DNA from: Pseudomonas capsici
GTDB taxonomy: Bacteria; Pseudomonadota; Gammaproteobacteria; Pseudomonadales; Pseudomonadaceae
Direction: 5' to 3'
Assembly (NCBI RefSeq): GCF_017165765.1
Contig: NZ_JAFGZD010000007.1
Location: forward strand, 268,310 to 332,309
Length of the DNA: 64,000 bases
Position numbers and translations under genes: made by a program. Within the stretch, counting starts at the first letter, position 1; every line of letters begins with the position of its first letter. Of the stretch, positions 17,558 to 27,292 are shown in pieces. Below the pieces are notes generated by a model. The model was not told the DNA's origin and ran no database searches. It saw only the letters and a list, made by a program, of their open reading frames with translations.

Positions 17558-18010
17558 TCAATTCGGATTCGGCGCCTCGACCTTGAGGATGGCCCCCTCC
17601 TGACCAATGACCTTTACCAGACTGCCTGTCGGCGCGTCTGGTCCTGTCACGATCCAGACGGTATCGGCGGCCTTGATCTTGCCTCTTCCATCGACAATTG
17701 CGGTCTGGACGGTAAAGGTGCGCCCGATCAGTTCCTGTCCGCGCATGTTCAAGCCTGGTTGATCCGATGGGCGAGCCACGCTGCGCTGCCTGTGCCACCA
17801 ATAGGCCGCAGTCAGTACCGAAAACAGGGCGAAAAGCAGAAACTGCAAGGCCCACGGCATTTCGGGCATGACGAAGGTCAGGATACCGACCGATGCTGCC
17901 GCAATGCCGATCCACAGCAGATAACCGCCCGCACCGAAGACCTCGAAGATCAGCAGCACCGTGCCCAGTCCAAGCCAGTCCCAGGCCGACAGGTTTTGCA
18001 GAAAATTCAT
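17558..18010 (-). CDS. NfeD family membrane protein
   Basis: A 150-residue protein with three to four hydrophobic helices (residues about 8-75) followed by a C-terminal OB-fold domain (MRGQELIGRTFTVQTAIVDG onward). NfeD proteins pair with SPFH/stomatin proteins in membrane microdomains or quality control. The start MNFLQNL (18010) has a GAGG site and lies ten bases after the stop of the SPFH gene, the standard two-gene operon. Confidence 0.9.
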   Translation of the reverse strand: MNFLQNLSAWDWLGLGTVLLIFEVFGAGGYLLWIGIAAASVGILTFVMPEMPWALQFLLFALFSVLTAAYWWHRQRSVARPSDQPGLNMRGQELIGRTFTVQTAIVDGRGKIKAADTVWIVTGPDAPTGSLVKVIGQEGAILKVEAPNPN

Positions 18011-18020
18011 GGTGCGGGCC

Positions 18021-18941
18021 TCAGGCTTTCGGATTGTTGAAGGTGGCTTTGACAATCTCTCCGATACCGCCCACGGCTCCGATGACCTGGCTGGCTTCCA
18101 GTGGCATCAGGATAACCTTGCTGTTATTGGCGCTGGCCAGTTTGCCCAGGGTTTCGACGTACTTCTGGGCCACGAAGTAGTTGACGGCCTGCACGTTTCC
18201 GCCAGCGATGGCTTCGGATACCACCTGAGTGGCCCGTGCTTCAGCTTCGGCCTGACGCTCCCGTGCCTCAGCCTCCAGGAAGGCCGCTTGACGACTGCCT
18301 TCGGCCTCGAGGATCTGTGCTTGCTTCTTGCCTTCTGCGGTAAGAATTGCAGAAGCACGCAAGCCTTCGGCTTCAAGGATCTGCGCCCGCTTGATCCGCT
18401 CGGCCTTCATCTGGCCGGACATCGCCGCCATCAGGTCGGCAGGCGGGCTGATGTCCTTGATTTCGATCCGGGTGATCTTGATGCCCCATGGCGCGGTGGC
18501 TTCATCGACCGTGCGCAGCAGGCGCTCGTTGATGTTGTCCCGCTGGCTGAGCATTGCATCCAGCTCCATGGAGCCGAGCACGGTACGAATGTTGGTCTGC
18601 AGCAGGTTGCGGATGGCATGTTCGAGGTTGTTGACCTCATAGGCGGCCTGGGCCGTGTTGACCACCTGAAAGAAGCAGACGGCATCGATCTGTACGGTGG
18701 CGTTGTCGGCGGTGATGACTTCCTGAGGCGGGATATCCAGCACGCTTTCCATGACATTGATCTTGTGACCGATCCGGTCCATCACGGGCACGATGATGTT
18801 GAGTCCGGGTTTGAGGGTGGTGGTATAGCGCCCGAAGCGTTCTACCGTCCACTGGTAGCCCTGTGGCACAACCTTGAAGCCCATGAACACGACGGCTACT
18901 GCCAGCCCGACGAATAACAGAACCACACTGCCGATTTGCAT
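18021..18941 (-). CDS. qmcA: SPFH/band 7 (stomatin-like) protein, QmcA type
   Basis: A 306-residue protein with an N-terminal membrane anchor ([17 protein letters not shown]), the SPFH domain ([15 protein letters not shown] through [10 protein letters not shown]) and a long coiled coil rich in [14 protein letters not shown]. It forms oligomers in the inner membrane and in E. coli QmcA interacts with FtsH-type proteolysis. Operon with NfeD downstream. Confidence 0.9.
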   Translation of the reverse strand: MQIGSVVLLFVGLAVAVVFMGFKVVPQGYQWTVERFGRYTTTLKPGLNIIVPVMDRIGHKINVMESVLDIPPQEVITADNATVQIDAVCFFQVVNTAQAAYEVNNLEHAIRNLLQTNIRTVLGSMELDAMLSQRDNINERLLRTVDEATAPWGIKITRIEIKDISPPADLMAAMSGQMKAERIKRAQILEAEGLRASAILTAEGKKQAQILEAEGSRQAAFLEAEARERQAEAEARATQVVSEAIAGGNVQAVNYFVAQKYVETLGKLASANNSKVILMPLEASQVIGAVGGIGEIVKATFNNPKA

Positions 18942-18977
18942 GACGTTTCCCTGTGCTTTCTATGTTGCGTTCGTTTT

Positions 18978-20762
18978 CTAGCGCTGCTCGCTCTGTGGCG
19001 TGACCCGCAGCACTTCCTCCAGTGTCGTCAGCCCCGCCGAGACTTTCTGCGCGCCGGACAGGCGCAGGCTGCGCATGCCTTCCTTGAAGGCCTGGCGGCG
19101 CATGGCGGTCAGGTCCAGATCGGCGCTGATCAGGGCTTTGACGCTGTCGGACATCAGCATGATCTCATAGACGCCAGCCCGTCCACGGTAACCGGTTTCG
19201 CGACATTCCACGCAGCCGACGGCCTGATGCGCGCCGCTCGGCACCGGAGCCTGCCAGGGGCGGGTCAGGGTCTGCCAGTCGGTTTCGTTCAGGTTGATCG
19301 GGGCCTTGCAGTGCGGGCACAGGGTGCGCACCAGACGCTGTGCCATTACACCAAGAATGGTGGCCTTGAGCAGGTAGTGCGGCACGCCGAGCTCCAGCAT
19401 GCGGCTGATGGCGCTGGGAGCGTCGTTGGTGTGCAGGGTCGAGAGAACCAGGTGGCCGGTCAACGCGGCCTGAATCGCCATTTCCGCGGTTTCCAGGTCG
19501 CGAATCTCGCCGATCATGATGATGTCCGGGTCCTGTCGCATCAGGGCACGGACACCGCTGGCGAAGGACAGGTCGATGTTGTGCTGGACCTGCATCTGGT
19601 TGAAGGCAGGTTCCACCATCTCGATGGGGTCTTCGATGGTGCACAGGTTGACCTCGGAGGTCGCCAGCTTCTTGAGTGTGGTGTAAAGCGTGGTGGTCTT
19701 GCCCGAACCGGTCGGGCCGGTGACCAGAATGATGCCGTTGGGCTGATTGGTCATGCCCTGCCAGCGTCGCAAGTCATCGCTGGAGAAACCCAGTTGATCG
19801 AAGTCCTTGAGCAGCACTTCGGGGTCGAAGATCCGCATCACCATCTTTTCGCCGAACGCGGTGGGCAGGGTCGAGAGCCGCAACTCCACCTCGCCGCCAT
19901 CGGGCGTGGTGGTCTTGACCCGACCGTCCTGAGGTTTGCGCTTTTCCGCAACGTTCATCCGCCCGAGGCTTTTCAGACGGCTGACCACCGCCATCGTGAC
20001 CTGTGACGGGAACTGATAGACGTTATGCAGTACGCCATCGATACGAAAACGCACGGTGCCTTGCTCGCGGCGCGGCTCGATATGGATATCGCTGGCGCGT
20101 TGCTGGAACGCGTACTGGAATAGCCAGTCAACGATATTGACGATATGCGCATCGTTGGCGTCGGGCTCCTGATCGCTGGCTCCGAGCTTGAGCAACTGCT
20201 CGAAGTTGCCCATGTTGCTGGTTTTCAGATCGGTTGCATTGGCGCCGCTGACGGATTTCGCCAGCCTGAAGAACTCCACCGTCACGCGCTGGATATCGAC
20301 CGGATTGGCCACCACACGCTTGATGGTCAGCTTCAGCACATGGGCCAGGTCCTCTTCCCAGGCGCGCACATAAGGCTGCGCGCTGGCGATGGTCACGGAT
20401 TCGCGATCCACGGCCACAGCGAGGATCTTGTGGCGCTGGGCAAAGGCATAGGACATCAGCGGCATGACGGCCGCGACATTGATTTTCAGCGGATCGATAC
20501 GCATGTATGGCTGGCCGCATTGCTGGGCGAGCCAACTGGTCAGGGTTTCCAGATCGAGCTTCTTGCCCGGACGCTTGAGGTCATCGAACTGCAGGGACGC
20601 AATGAACTCCAGCGGATGGAGCTGGATATTGGCCGCGCTACGGCGCTGGGTAAGGGCTGTTTCTGCATCGTTCTGACTCAGTACGCCTTGGGCGACCAGA
20701 TCACGTAGCAGGTCGTTCAGATCGAGCCAGCGATCCTGTGACGATGGGGCGAGGACTGCCAT
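18978..20762 (-). CDS. GspE/PulE-type secretion ATPase (orphan)
   Basis: A 594-residue ATPase of the type II secretion/type IV pilus family. After an N1-type domain (residues about 10-150) come the Asp-box region, Walker A GPTGSGKTTTLYTTL near residue 349, Walker B around IIMIGEIRDLETAEMA, the His-box TGHLVLSTLHTND and a tetracysteine zinc module (CPHC ... CVEC, about residues 480-520). The start MAVLAPSSQDRW (20762) has AAGGAG. No other secretion genes are nearby; pseudomonads usually carry this ATPase as an orphan at this location. Confidence 0.9.
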   Translation of the reverse strand: MAVLAPSSQDRWLDLNDLLRDLVAQGVLSQNDAETALTQRRSAANIQLHPLEFIASLQFDDLKRPGKKLDLETLTSWLAQQCGQPYMRIDPLKINVAAVMPLMSYAFAQRHKILAVAVDRESVTIASAQPYVRAWEEDLAHVLKLTIKRVVANPVDIQRVTVEFFRLAKSVSGANATDLKTSNMGNFEQLLKLGASDQEPDANDAHIVNIVDWLFQYAFQQRASDIHIEPRREQGTVRFRIDGVLHNVYQFPSQVTMAVVSRLKSLGRMNVAEKRKPQDGRVKTTTPDGGEVELRLSTLPTAFGEKMVMRIFDPEVLLKDFDQLGFSSDDLRRWQGMTNQPNGIILVTGPTGSGKTTTLYTTLKKLATSEVNLCTIEDPIEMVEPAFNQMQVQHNIDLSFASGVRALMRQDPDIIMIGEIRDLETAEMAIQAALTGHLVLSTLHTNDAPSAISRMLELGVPHYLLKATILGVMAQRLVRTLCPHCKAPINLNETDWQTLTRPWQAPVPSGAHQAVGCVECRETGYRGRAGVYEIMLMSDSVKALISADLDLTAMRRQAFKEGMRSLRLSGAQKVSAGLTTLEEVLRVTPQSEQR

Positions 20763-20872
20763 GCGCGCTCCTTGAGGCAATTCATCATCGGACGATGAGC
20801 AAGAATAGTCCTCAAGCGTGACAGTGTTGAGCCCTCTATGCGACCGGGAATTACGAATGTCTTCAAGACAAT

Positions 20873-21220
20873 TCAGCCAGCGGCTAGTGCGACATGCGGA
20901 TGAGCGGCTTGCGGGGCGTGGATCTGCTCCAGTTCCACGGAGCAGACATCGATCAGATTGCGCATTTTTTCGCCAATCACCTGAGCCCGATGCCAACTCA
21001 GCCCCTCGACTGTCAGGTTGATGGCCAGTAGCCTGTCCTGCCGTGAAGCAATGACGTTCTGCGGTGTCAGGTACTGCATCGCGAACAGATTGAGTACCTG
21101 ACAGAGCAGAGCCGGTTCGGCTTCGGCCAGCACCTGATAGCGCGCGCAGCAGGAAGCAGTGGCGGGTGACCAGGTGTCCGGGCGAAGTTCCGGTGCTGAA
21201 ACGGCTTCAAGGTTGGGCAT
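20873..21220 (-). CDS. Small protein with ACT-like pattern
   Basis: A 115-residue protein starting MPNLEAVSAPEL (21220; AGGAGAGGCC before the ATG). The segment ALLCQVLNLFAMQYLTPQNV, followed by LLAINLTVEGL and QVIGEKMRNLIDVCSVEL, follows the beta-alpha-beta-beta-alpha-beta spacing of ACT domains like that of acetolactate synthase small subunits. Function is not known. It lies alone before the ATPase gene in the same direction and is divergent from the Lrp-type gene, which could be relevant to amino-acid sensing. Confidence 0.65.
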   Translation of the reverse strand: MPNLEAVSAPELRPDTWSPATASCCARYQVLAEAEPALLCQVLNLFAMQYLTPQNVIASRQDRLLAINLTVEGLSWHRAQVIGEKMRNLIDVCSVELEQIHAPQAAHPHVALAAG

Positions 21221-21348
21221 ACTGGCCTCTCCTGTATTGAGTGGAGGAAATTCTTGCACGCCGAAACGGAAATTTCTGGTCTATGATCAATAGGTTTAGG
21301 CTTTTTTGGAATTGTTAATGCGCAATATGGATTTTAAAGGGATTGTTT

Positions 21349-21819
21349 ATGCAAGTTGAGCTGGATGCTTACGACCGCAAGATATTGGCATTGCTGCAGG
21401 AGGATGCCTCGCTTTCCAGTGCCCAGGTGGCCGAGAAGGTGGGTTTGTCGCAGTCGCCCTGCTGGCGACGGATACAGCGGCTGAAGGATGAAGGCGTGAT
21501 TCGGCGTCACGTGACACTGCTGGACCGCAAGAAAATCGGTCTCAACACGCAGATCTTTGCCGAGGTCAAACTCAACGCCCATGGCCGCTCGAATTTCACC
21601 GAATTCACCGATTCGATCCGTGGCTTCCCTGAAGTGCTGGAGTGCTACGTGCTGATGGGCTCGGTGGATTTCCTGCTGCGCATCGTGACATCGGATATCG
21701 AGGCGTATGAGCGGTTTTTCTTTGAAAAACTGTCGCTGGTGCCGGGGATTCAGGAAGTGAACTCGACCGTGGCGTTATCCGAAATCAAATCCACGACCAG
21801 CTTGCCGATTGTGAAGTAG
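21349..21819 (+). CDS. Lrp/AsnC family transcriptional regulator
   Basis: A 156-residue regulator: N-terminal helix-turn-helix (LDAYDRKILALLQEDASLS, then VGLSQSPCWRRIQRL) and C-terminal RAM ligand-binding domain (FPEVLECYVLMGSVDFLLRIV). Start at ATG 21349, with AAAGGGA before it. The effector and targets are unknown; the neighbouring divergent ACT-like gene is a candidate target. Confidence 0.93.
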   Translation: MQVELDAYDRKILALLQEDASLSSAQVAEKVGLSQSPCWRRIQRLKDEGVIRRHVTLLDRKKIGLNTQIFAEVKLNAHGRSNFTEFTDSIRGFPEVLECYVLMGSVDFLLRIVTSDIEAYERFFFEKLSLVPGIQEVNSTVALSEIKSTTSLPIVK

Positions 21820-21827
21820 CTGTCACT

Positions 21828-21919
21828 TGTGGGAGGGGCCTTGGCCACGACGACCCAGCTTGCAGGCAACACATTTCAAGCGCCTGAAACTGGCTGTTGC
21901 GGCCAAGGCCCCTCACACG
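21828..21919. repeat. Inverted REP-like pair
   Basis: GTGGGAGGGGCCTTGGCC on the left and GGCCAAGGCCCCTCACAC on the right form an inverted pair about 55 bases apart, a second REP family distinct from the GTAGGAGCG type. It lies between two converging genes and may act as a terminator for both. Confidence 0.7.
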
Positions 21920-21937
21920 GATGTGACTTAACAATCA

Positions 21938-23305
21938 TCACATACGCAGCAGGACTTTCCAGGCGCGGCTCTGGAATACGGTCAATGCCTGATGGACGCG
22001 AGCGTCGAGCACTTCGTCGCTGATGTCCTGATGGGCCAGTTGCTCAAGCTTGTTCAACTCGCCATACAGACGATCCAGTTCCGGCAGGTCCAGTGCGCCA
22101 CGTGCCCAGTGCAGCCAGGCCTGGATGCGTTCGATACGTGGCAGTTGCTCGGCCAGGTCTTCGGGTTGCTGCTGATAGCGGCCCAGTTGCAGAGCGGTCG
22201 CTTCGTCGGCGAGCAGGCGTGGCAGCCAGCTGGCCAACAGCGCAGCGCCCTGACGATTGCCGCGGTTGTTGCGCTCGGCGGCCCAGCTGCGATTCAGCAG
22301 CCAGCGCGACGTGTTCAGCGAGAATTCGCCCCAGCGGGTGTCCAGCAGCTCATCGAGAAATTGCTCGTGAGCCGCGCCGCGTACGTCTTCATCTTCTTGA
22401 CCGGCCTGTACCAGCGGGCGCCAGTCTTCCAGCAGGGCGTCCAGCGCGGTGCGCAGTTGTGCGGTAGAGGCGCGAGGTGCGGCCTGGCCCAGGCTGCTGG
22501 TCAGCGAACGCAGTTCGGCCAGCAATTCGACCCATTCCTGCAGCAGGCGCCAGTGGCCGTTGAAGCGGTATTGCTCGGCCAGACGCTGGCTGCTGCCCAG
22601 CAGATGCCAGGCCAGCGCGGCATAGGCGTCGTCCAGCGGTGTTTCGGCGTCCAGTTTCGGTGCTGGCAGGCTCAGGGAGTAACTGTTGGCATCGAACAGG
22701 CGATAGCCGCGCTCGGCCTTGCTGATATCGCAGGGCATCAGCGGCAGGCTGGCGGCCAGTTCGGCAGCCAGTTCCAGAAGTGCGCCAGATTCGCCTTCGC
22801 GCAGTTCCAGTTCCAGCTCGCAGATTTCTTCCTTCTGTTTGCCAGCCACGACCTGGCCCAGGTCCAGAGCGGCCTCGATCACGACCTTGGTCTTGCCACG
22901 GCCCCAGGAAATTTCCGCCTTTTCACGAATGAAGTCGGTGGTGAACAGTGGCTTGATGGTTTTCTTGTCCAGATCCGCCAGTTGCTCGGGCCAGCAATCG
23001 CCTTCGAGTTTTTTCAGGTCCAGTTTGGCCTTGGGCAGATCCCAGTTGAATTCGTTGCGCTCGGACAGGCCGGCCACGCTCTGGCCACGGGTCTTCATGG
23101 TCTGGATGAGGCGGTCGCCGTCGCGACGGATGCGCAGCGCCACCTTCGCCTTGGCCAGATCACGTTCCGGGGTATCGAAATACTGGTTCGACAGCTCGAT
23201 ACGCTCCCAGCCACTTTTGTTGCGCTTTTTCAGCAAGGGGTGCTCGCGCAGTGCAACGAGGGTCTCGCGGCTGACGCGGAGTTTGATTTCTGTTTCTTTT
23301 TGCAT
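21938..23305 (-). CDS. CYTH-CHAD inorganic triphosphatase
   Basis: A 455-residue YgiF-type protein. The CYTH domain (residues 1-205) starts with the ExExK signature KETEIKLRVS and shows SNQYFDTPERDL, VALRIRRDG and ELELELREGE, the acidic and basic residues lining the tunnel that hydrolyses triphosphate. Residues about 225-455 are a CHAD helical domain rich in Leu, Arg and Trp. The start at 23305 was chosen over an upstream in-frame ATG because the ExExK strand is always N-terminal. Divergent from argE. Confidence 0.92.
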   Translation of the reverse strand: MQKETEIKLRVSRETLVALREHPLLKKRNKSGWERIELSNQYFDTPERDLAKAKVALRIRRDGDRLIQTMKTRGQSVAGLSERNEFNWDLPKAKLDLKKLEGDCWPEQLADLDKKTIKPLFTTDFIREKAEISWGRGKTKVVIEAALDLGQVVAGKQKEEICELELELREGESGALLELAAELAASLPLMPCDISKAERGYRLFDANSYSLSLPAPKLDAETPLDDAYAALAWHLLGSSQRLAEQYRFNGHWRLLQEWVELLAELRSLTSSLGQAAPRASTAQLRTALDALLEDWRPLVQAGQEDEDVRGAAHEQFLDELLDTRWGEFSLNTSRWLLNRSWAAERNNRGNRQGAALLASWLPRLLADEATALQLGRYQQQPEDLAEQLPRIERIQAWLHWARGALDLPELDRLYGELNKLEQLAHQDISDEVLDARVHQALTVFQSRAWKVLLRM

Positions 23306-23465
23306 GGCCGGGAAGTCCAAACGCTGATGCTGATGACGGGAGCACAGCCAATGATTGATGGCTGCTGAGGGCGGCAGTGTACAGGACATGGCCCGTAACG
23401 GTTTATTCCGCAGGCGCTATGGCCCTATGATGGTCCGTGTTCCGTCCCGATTACAGGAAGCATAC

Positions 23466-24614
23466 ATGCCCTTGCCGTCCATGAAAGATCAGTTCGCCGC
23501 ATTGATTGCCGTGCCCTCGGTGAGTTGCACTCAACCTTCGCTGGATCAGTCCAACCGTGCGGTGATCGATCTGTTGGCGGGGTGGCTGGGCGATCTGGGG
23601 TTTGCCTGCGATATCCAGCAGGTTTCGCCGGGCAAGTTCAACCTGCTGGCCACTTATGGCTCTGGCCCCGGCGGACTGGTGCTGGCCGGACACAGCGATA
23701 CTGTGCCCTTCGATGAGGCATTATGGAAAACCGATCCGCTGAAACTGACCGAAGTCGATGGTCGTTGGGTCGGACTGGGCAGTTGCGACATGAAAGGTTT
23801 TTTCGCGCTGATTATCGAGGCCGTGCGCGGTCTGCTCGATCAGCCGTTCAAGCAGCCGCTGCTGATTCTTGCCACTTGCGACGAAGAAAGCTCGATGGCT
23901 GGAGCGCGGGCCCTGGCCGAGGCCGGGCGGCCGCTGGGGCGTGCAGCGGTGATTGGCGAGCCGACCGGGCTCAGGCCGATTCGCCTGCACAAGGGCGTGA
24001 TGATGGAGCGTATCGATATTCTCGGGCGCAGCGGCCATTCCTCTGACCCAAGCCTGGGGCACAGCGCGCTGGAAGCCATGCATGACGCCATCGGCGAGCT
24101 CAAGAGCCTGCGTCAGCAATGGCAGCGCGAATACCGCAACCCGCAGTTCAGCGTGCCGCAGCCGACCATGAACTTCGGTTGCATTCATGGTGGCGATAAC
24201 CCGAACCGGATTTGCGGCCAGTGTTCGCTGGAGTTCGACCTGCGCCCGTTGCCAGGCATGGACCCCGATGCGCTGCGCGCCGCCATCCGGCAAAAACTGC
24301 AACCGCTGGCCGAGCTGCATCAGGTGCAGATCGATTACGCACCCTTGTTCCCGGAGTGTGCGCCGTTCGAGCAGGCAGCGGATGCGGAACTGGTTCGCAT
24401 TGCGGAGCGTCTGACAGGTCATACGGCGGCAGCAGTAGCATTTGGCACCGAAGCACCTTATCTTCAGCGCCTTGGCTGCGAGACACTGGTTCTGGGCCCG
24501 GGCGACATCGCCTGCGCGCATCAGCCGGGTGAGTACCTTGAAATGTCACGTCTGGAGCCTACAGTGCTTCTGTTGCGTCAGTTGATCCAGCATTATTGCC
24601 TGAGCCCCCGCTAA
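23466..24614 (+). CDS. argE: Acetylornithine deacetylase
   Basis: A 382-residue M20 metallopeptidase-family enzyme that removes acetyl from N-acetylornithine in arginine synthesis. Metal and catalytic residues are seen in VLAGHSDTVPFD (about residue 75), GSCDMKGF, CDEESSMAG and FGTEAPYLQ, and the dimerisation lid has RSGHSSDPSLG. AGGAAG precedes the ATG at 23466; a longer frame upstream lacks a site. Followed by argA in the same direction. Confidence 0.94.
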   Translation: MPLPSMKDQFAALIAVPSVSCTQPSLDQSNRAVIDLLAGWLGDLGFACDIQQVSPGKFNLLATYGSGPGGLVLAGHSDTVPFDEALWKTDPLKLTEVDGRWVGLGSCDMKGFFALIIEAVRGLLDQPFKQPLLILATCDEESSMAGARALAEAGRPLGRAAVIGEPTGLRPIRLHKGVMMERIDILGRSGHSSDPSLGHSALEAMHDAIGELKSLRQQWQREYRNPQFSVPQPTMNFGCIHGGDNPNRICGQCSLEFDLRPLPGMDPDALRAAIRQKLQPLAELHQVQIDYAPLFPECAPFEQAADAELVRIAERLTGHTAAAVAFGTEAPYLQRLGCETLVLGPGDIACAHQPGEYLEMSRLEPTVLLLRQLIQHYCLSPR

Positions 24615-24740
24615 GCCGGGCCAGACAGAACCCGATAAAGAAGGAGATTGCGCGTGTTGCCAAGCCTGTTCCGACGATAACCACCACAGCGTTGTGCGTG
24701 TTTCTGTCTTTCGTCCATTTTTTTACAGGCTCTTTCGGTT

Positions 24741-26039
24741 ATGCCCGATTACGTTAACTGGCTTCGTCACGCGTCTCCTTATATCAATGCTCACCGCGAC
24801 TGCACCTTTGTCGTCATGCTGCCCGGCGATGGTGTCGCGCACCCCAATTTCGGCAATATCGTCCACGACCTGGTGCTGCTGCACAGCCTGGGCGTGCGGC
24901 TGGTGCTGGTCCATGGTTCGCGTCCGCAGATCGAAAGCCGTCTGGCCCAGCGCGGCCTGACACCGCGTTTCCACCGCGACATGCGCGTGACGGATGCCGA
25001 AACGCTGGAGTGCGTGATCGATGCCGTGGGGCAACTGCGCATTTCCATCGAAGCGCGCCTGTCCATGGACATGGCAGCTTCGCCGATGCAGGGCTCGCGC
25101 CTGCGGGTGACCAGCGGCAACGTTGTCACGGCCCGTCCTATCGGCGTGCTTGAGGGGGTCGATTATCAGCACACCGGCGAGGTGCGCCGTGTCGACCGCA
25201 AAGGCATCAACCGCCTGCTGGACGAGCGTCATATCGTGCTGCTCTCGCCATTGGGCTATTCGCCGACGGGCGAGATCTTCAACCTCGCCTGCGAAGATGT
25301 CGCGACCCGTGCGGCCATCGACCTTGCTGCTGACAAACTGCTGTTGTTCGGCGCCGAAACTGGTCTGCTGGATGAGCAGGGGCGTCTGGTGCGTGAACTG
25401 CGTCCTCAGCAAGTGCCTGCGCACCTGCTGCGTCTGGGCAACAACTATCAGGCCGAACTGCTGGACGCTGCCGCCGAAGCCTGTCGCGGCGGTGTGGGCC
25501 GCAGCCACATCGTCAGCTATGCCGAAGACGGCGCGCTGCTGAACGAACTGTTCACCCGTGATGGTGGCGGTACGCTGGTTGCGCAAGAGCAGTTCGAGCT
25601 GGTGCGTGAGGCGGCCATCGAAGACGTGGGCGGCCTGATGGACCTGATCACGCCGCTGGAGGAGCAGGGGATTCTGGTGCGTCGTTCACGGGAAGTGCTG
25701 GAGCGCGAGATTCAGCAGTTCAGCGTGGTCGAGCGCGAAGGCCTGATCATTGCCTGCGCGGCGCTCTACCCGATTGCCGACTCCGAGGCCGGTGAACTGG
25801 CGTGTCTGGCGGTCAACCCGGAGTATCGCCACGGCGGTCGCGGAGACGAGCTGCTGGAGCGTATCGAAAACCGTGCCAGGGCCTTGGGCTTGAAGACGCT
25901 GTTCGTGCTCACCACCCGCACCGCGCACTGGTTCCGCGAGCGCGGCTTTGAACCGAGCAGCGTCGACCGTCTGCCCAGCGCACGGGCGTCGCTTTACAAC
26001 TATCAGCGTAATTCGAAGATCTTCGAGAAGGCGATCTGA
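24741..26039 (+). CDS. argA: Amino-acid N-acetyltransferase (N-acetylglutamate synthase)
   Basis: A 432-residue classical ArgA, first enzyme of arginine synthesis. An amino acid kinase-like domain (residues 1-285), which carries the arginine feedback site, is followed by a GNAT domain (about 290-432) with the acetyl-CoA loop NPEYRHGGRGDELLERI and LFVLTTRTAHWFRERGF. The 126-base gap after argE suggests either its own promoter or a loose operon. Confidence 0.95.
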   Translation: MPDYVNWLRHASPYINAHRDCTFVVMLPGDGVAHPNFGNIVHDLVLLHSLGVRLVLVHGSRPQIESRLAQRGLTPRFHRDMRVTDAETLECVIDAVGQLRISIEARLSMDMAASPMQGSRLRVTSGNVVTARPIGVLEGVDYQHTGEVRRVDRKGINRLLDERHIVLLSPLGYSPTGEIFNLACEDVATRAAIDLAADKLLLFGAETGLLDEQGRLVRELRPQQVPAHLLRLGNNYQAELLDAAAEACRGGVGRSHIVSYAEDGALLNELFTRDGGGTLVAQEQFELVREAAIEDVGGLMDLITPLEEQGILVRRSREVLEREIQQFSVVEREGLIIACAALYPIADSEAGELACLAVNPEYRHGGRGDELLERIENRARALGLKTLFVLTTRTAHWFRERGFEPSSVDRLPSARASLYNYQRNSKIFEKAI

Positions 26040-26053
26040 TTGCTTGCGAACGA

Positions 26054-26082
26054 ACCCGCTTCGGCGCGATGCCGGAGCGGGT
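26054..26082. terminator. Hairpin between converging argA and ghrA
   Basis: ACCCGCTTCGGC and GCCGGAGCGGGT pair around a five-base loop (with one mismatch allowance). There is no T-run, so it is either a Rho-assisted terminator or a REP-like stem. Confidence 0.5.
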
Positions 26083-26089
26083 CCAGCGC

Positions 26090-27019
26090 CTAATACCCCT
26101 GCCCACGATCCACTTGCCCCTCCATCGACTCGCCCCGCTCGAACCGGCGAATGTTTTCCAGCAAGCCTGCAAATGCGCTTTCCGGTTGGGTCATGGCGGC
26201 GATATGGGGTGTCAGCAGAATTTTCGGATGTTTCCAGAACGGGTGATCGCTGGCGGCTGGTTCCTTTTGCAGCACATCCAGCACGGCGGCGCTGAGCTGG
26301 CCGCTGTCCAGTGCGGCCAACAGGTCGTCTTCCACCAGATGCCTACCACGTCCCATATTGATCAACGCCGCGCCTTTGGGCAGGTGCTTGAAGAGTTCGC
26401 GATCAAGAATGCCTTCGGTCTGTTCGGTCAGGGGCAGCACGCACAGCAGAATGTCGCACTGCGCCAGGAAAACGGGCAGTTGTTCGGGACCTGCATGGCA
26501 TTCGACGCCTTCGATGCGATGTTCACTGCGCGCCCAACCCGACAAGGCAAAGCCGAACCCTTTCAGGCTCGCGAGAATATGCTGCGCCTGCAAGCCGAGC
26601 CCCATGACGCCGATGCGCCGTGTATGGGCAGGAATCAGTGGATGAGCCTGCCAGCGGCCTTCGATCTGCTGCTGACGATAGCGCAGCATTTCCCGATGCA
26701 GGGTCAGTACGGCGAAGCAGGCGTATTCGCACATGCCGTGGCTGATGCCGGGGTCCAGCAAGCGCACCACCGGCAATGATTTCGGGATGCGGCTCAGGTC
26801 CAGTTGATCGACACCCGCCGACAGTGCAAACAGAACCTTGAGGTTGGGAAGCACCTGCTCCAGGTTATCGGGGGCCAGCCAGGCGGCCAGGTAGTGGATG
26901 TCCTGCGGGTCGCCGATGTCAGGCCATGCGCGCCACTCGATATCGGGAGCGTGCTCGGCGAACAAGGCTCTCCAGCGCTCGCTGCGGGCAGGATCGGCTT
27001 TATAGAGCAGAGCGGGCAT
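26090..27019 (-). CDS. ghrA: Glyoxylate/hydroxypyruvate reductase A
   Basis: A 309-residue D-2-hydroxyacid dehydrogenase that reduces glyoxylate and hydroxypyruvate with NAD(P)H. Signs: GISHGMCEYACFAVL, the nucleotide-binding IGVMGLGLQAQHIL (about residue 140), NMGRGRHLVEDDLL with the catalytic Arg nearby, the Glu of VLQKEPAASDHPFW and LLTPHIAAMTQP containing the catalytic His. AGGAAATG before 27019 favours that ATG over two upstream ones. Confidence 0.88.
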   Translation of the reverse strand: MPALLYKADPARSERWRALFAEHAPDIEWRAWPDIGDPQDIHYLAAWLAPDNLEQVLPNLKVLFALSAGVDQLDLSRIPKSLPVVRLLDPGISHGMCEYACFAVLTLHREMLRYRQQQIEGRWQAHPLIPAHTRRIGVMGLGLQAQHILASLKGFGFALSGWARSEHRIEGVECHAGPEQLPVFLAQCDILLCVLPLTEQTEGILDRELFKHLPKGAALINMGRGRHLVEDDLLAALDSGQLSAAVLDVLQKEPAASDHPFWKHPKILLTPHIAAMTQPESAFAGLLENIRRFERGESMEGQVDRGQGY

Positions 27020-27292
27020 GGGCATTTCCTGAGCGTGAAAGAGGGCCTTCATCATGCCTCAAGGCTGGAGCAGGATCTGTTGAAAGAGCCTGCGCAAAAG
27101 TGCGTTGCGGCCTGTAAACAGAGCGTTGTGCAGCAGATTGCATGGCCAGAAGGAATCTGCCGTTTGCAAGGGTGAAAACAGTGGATCTGGGCATCTGGAG
27201 GGGCAAGTTCGGCGTAGATCGTTTCGCTGAACGCTTACCCTGAACAGCATCGCAATCACATGCCGATTGCCCGGCCCACTACAGGTAAAGCC

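Noticed and set aside
21992..23368. 458-codon open frame antisense to the CYTH-CHAD gene
   Set aside because: The minus-strand gene has the ExExK motif and a good start; the opposite frame is Gln/Ala-rich noise.
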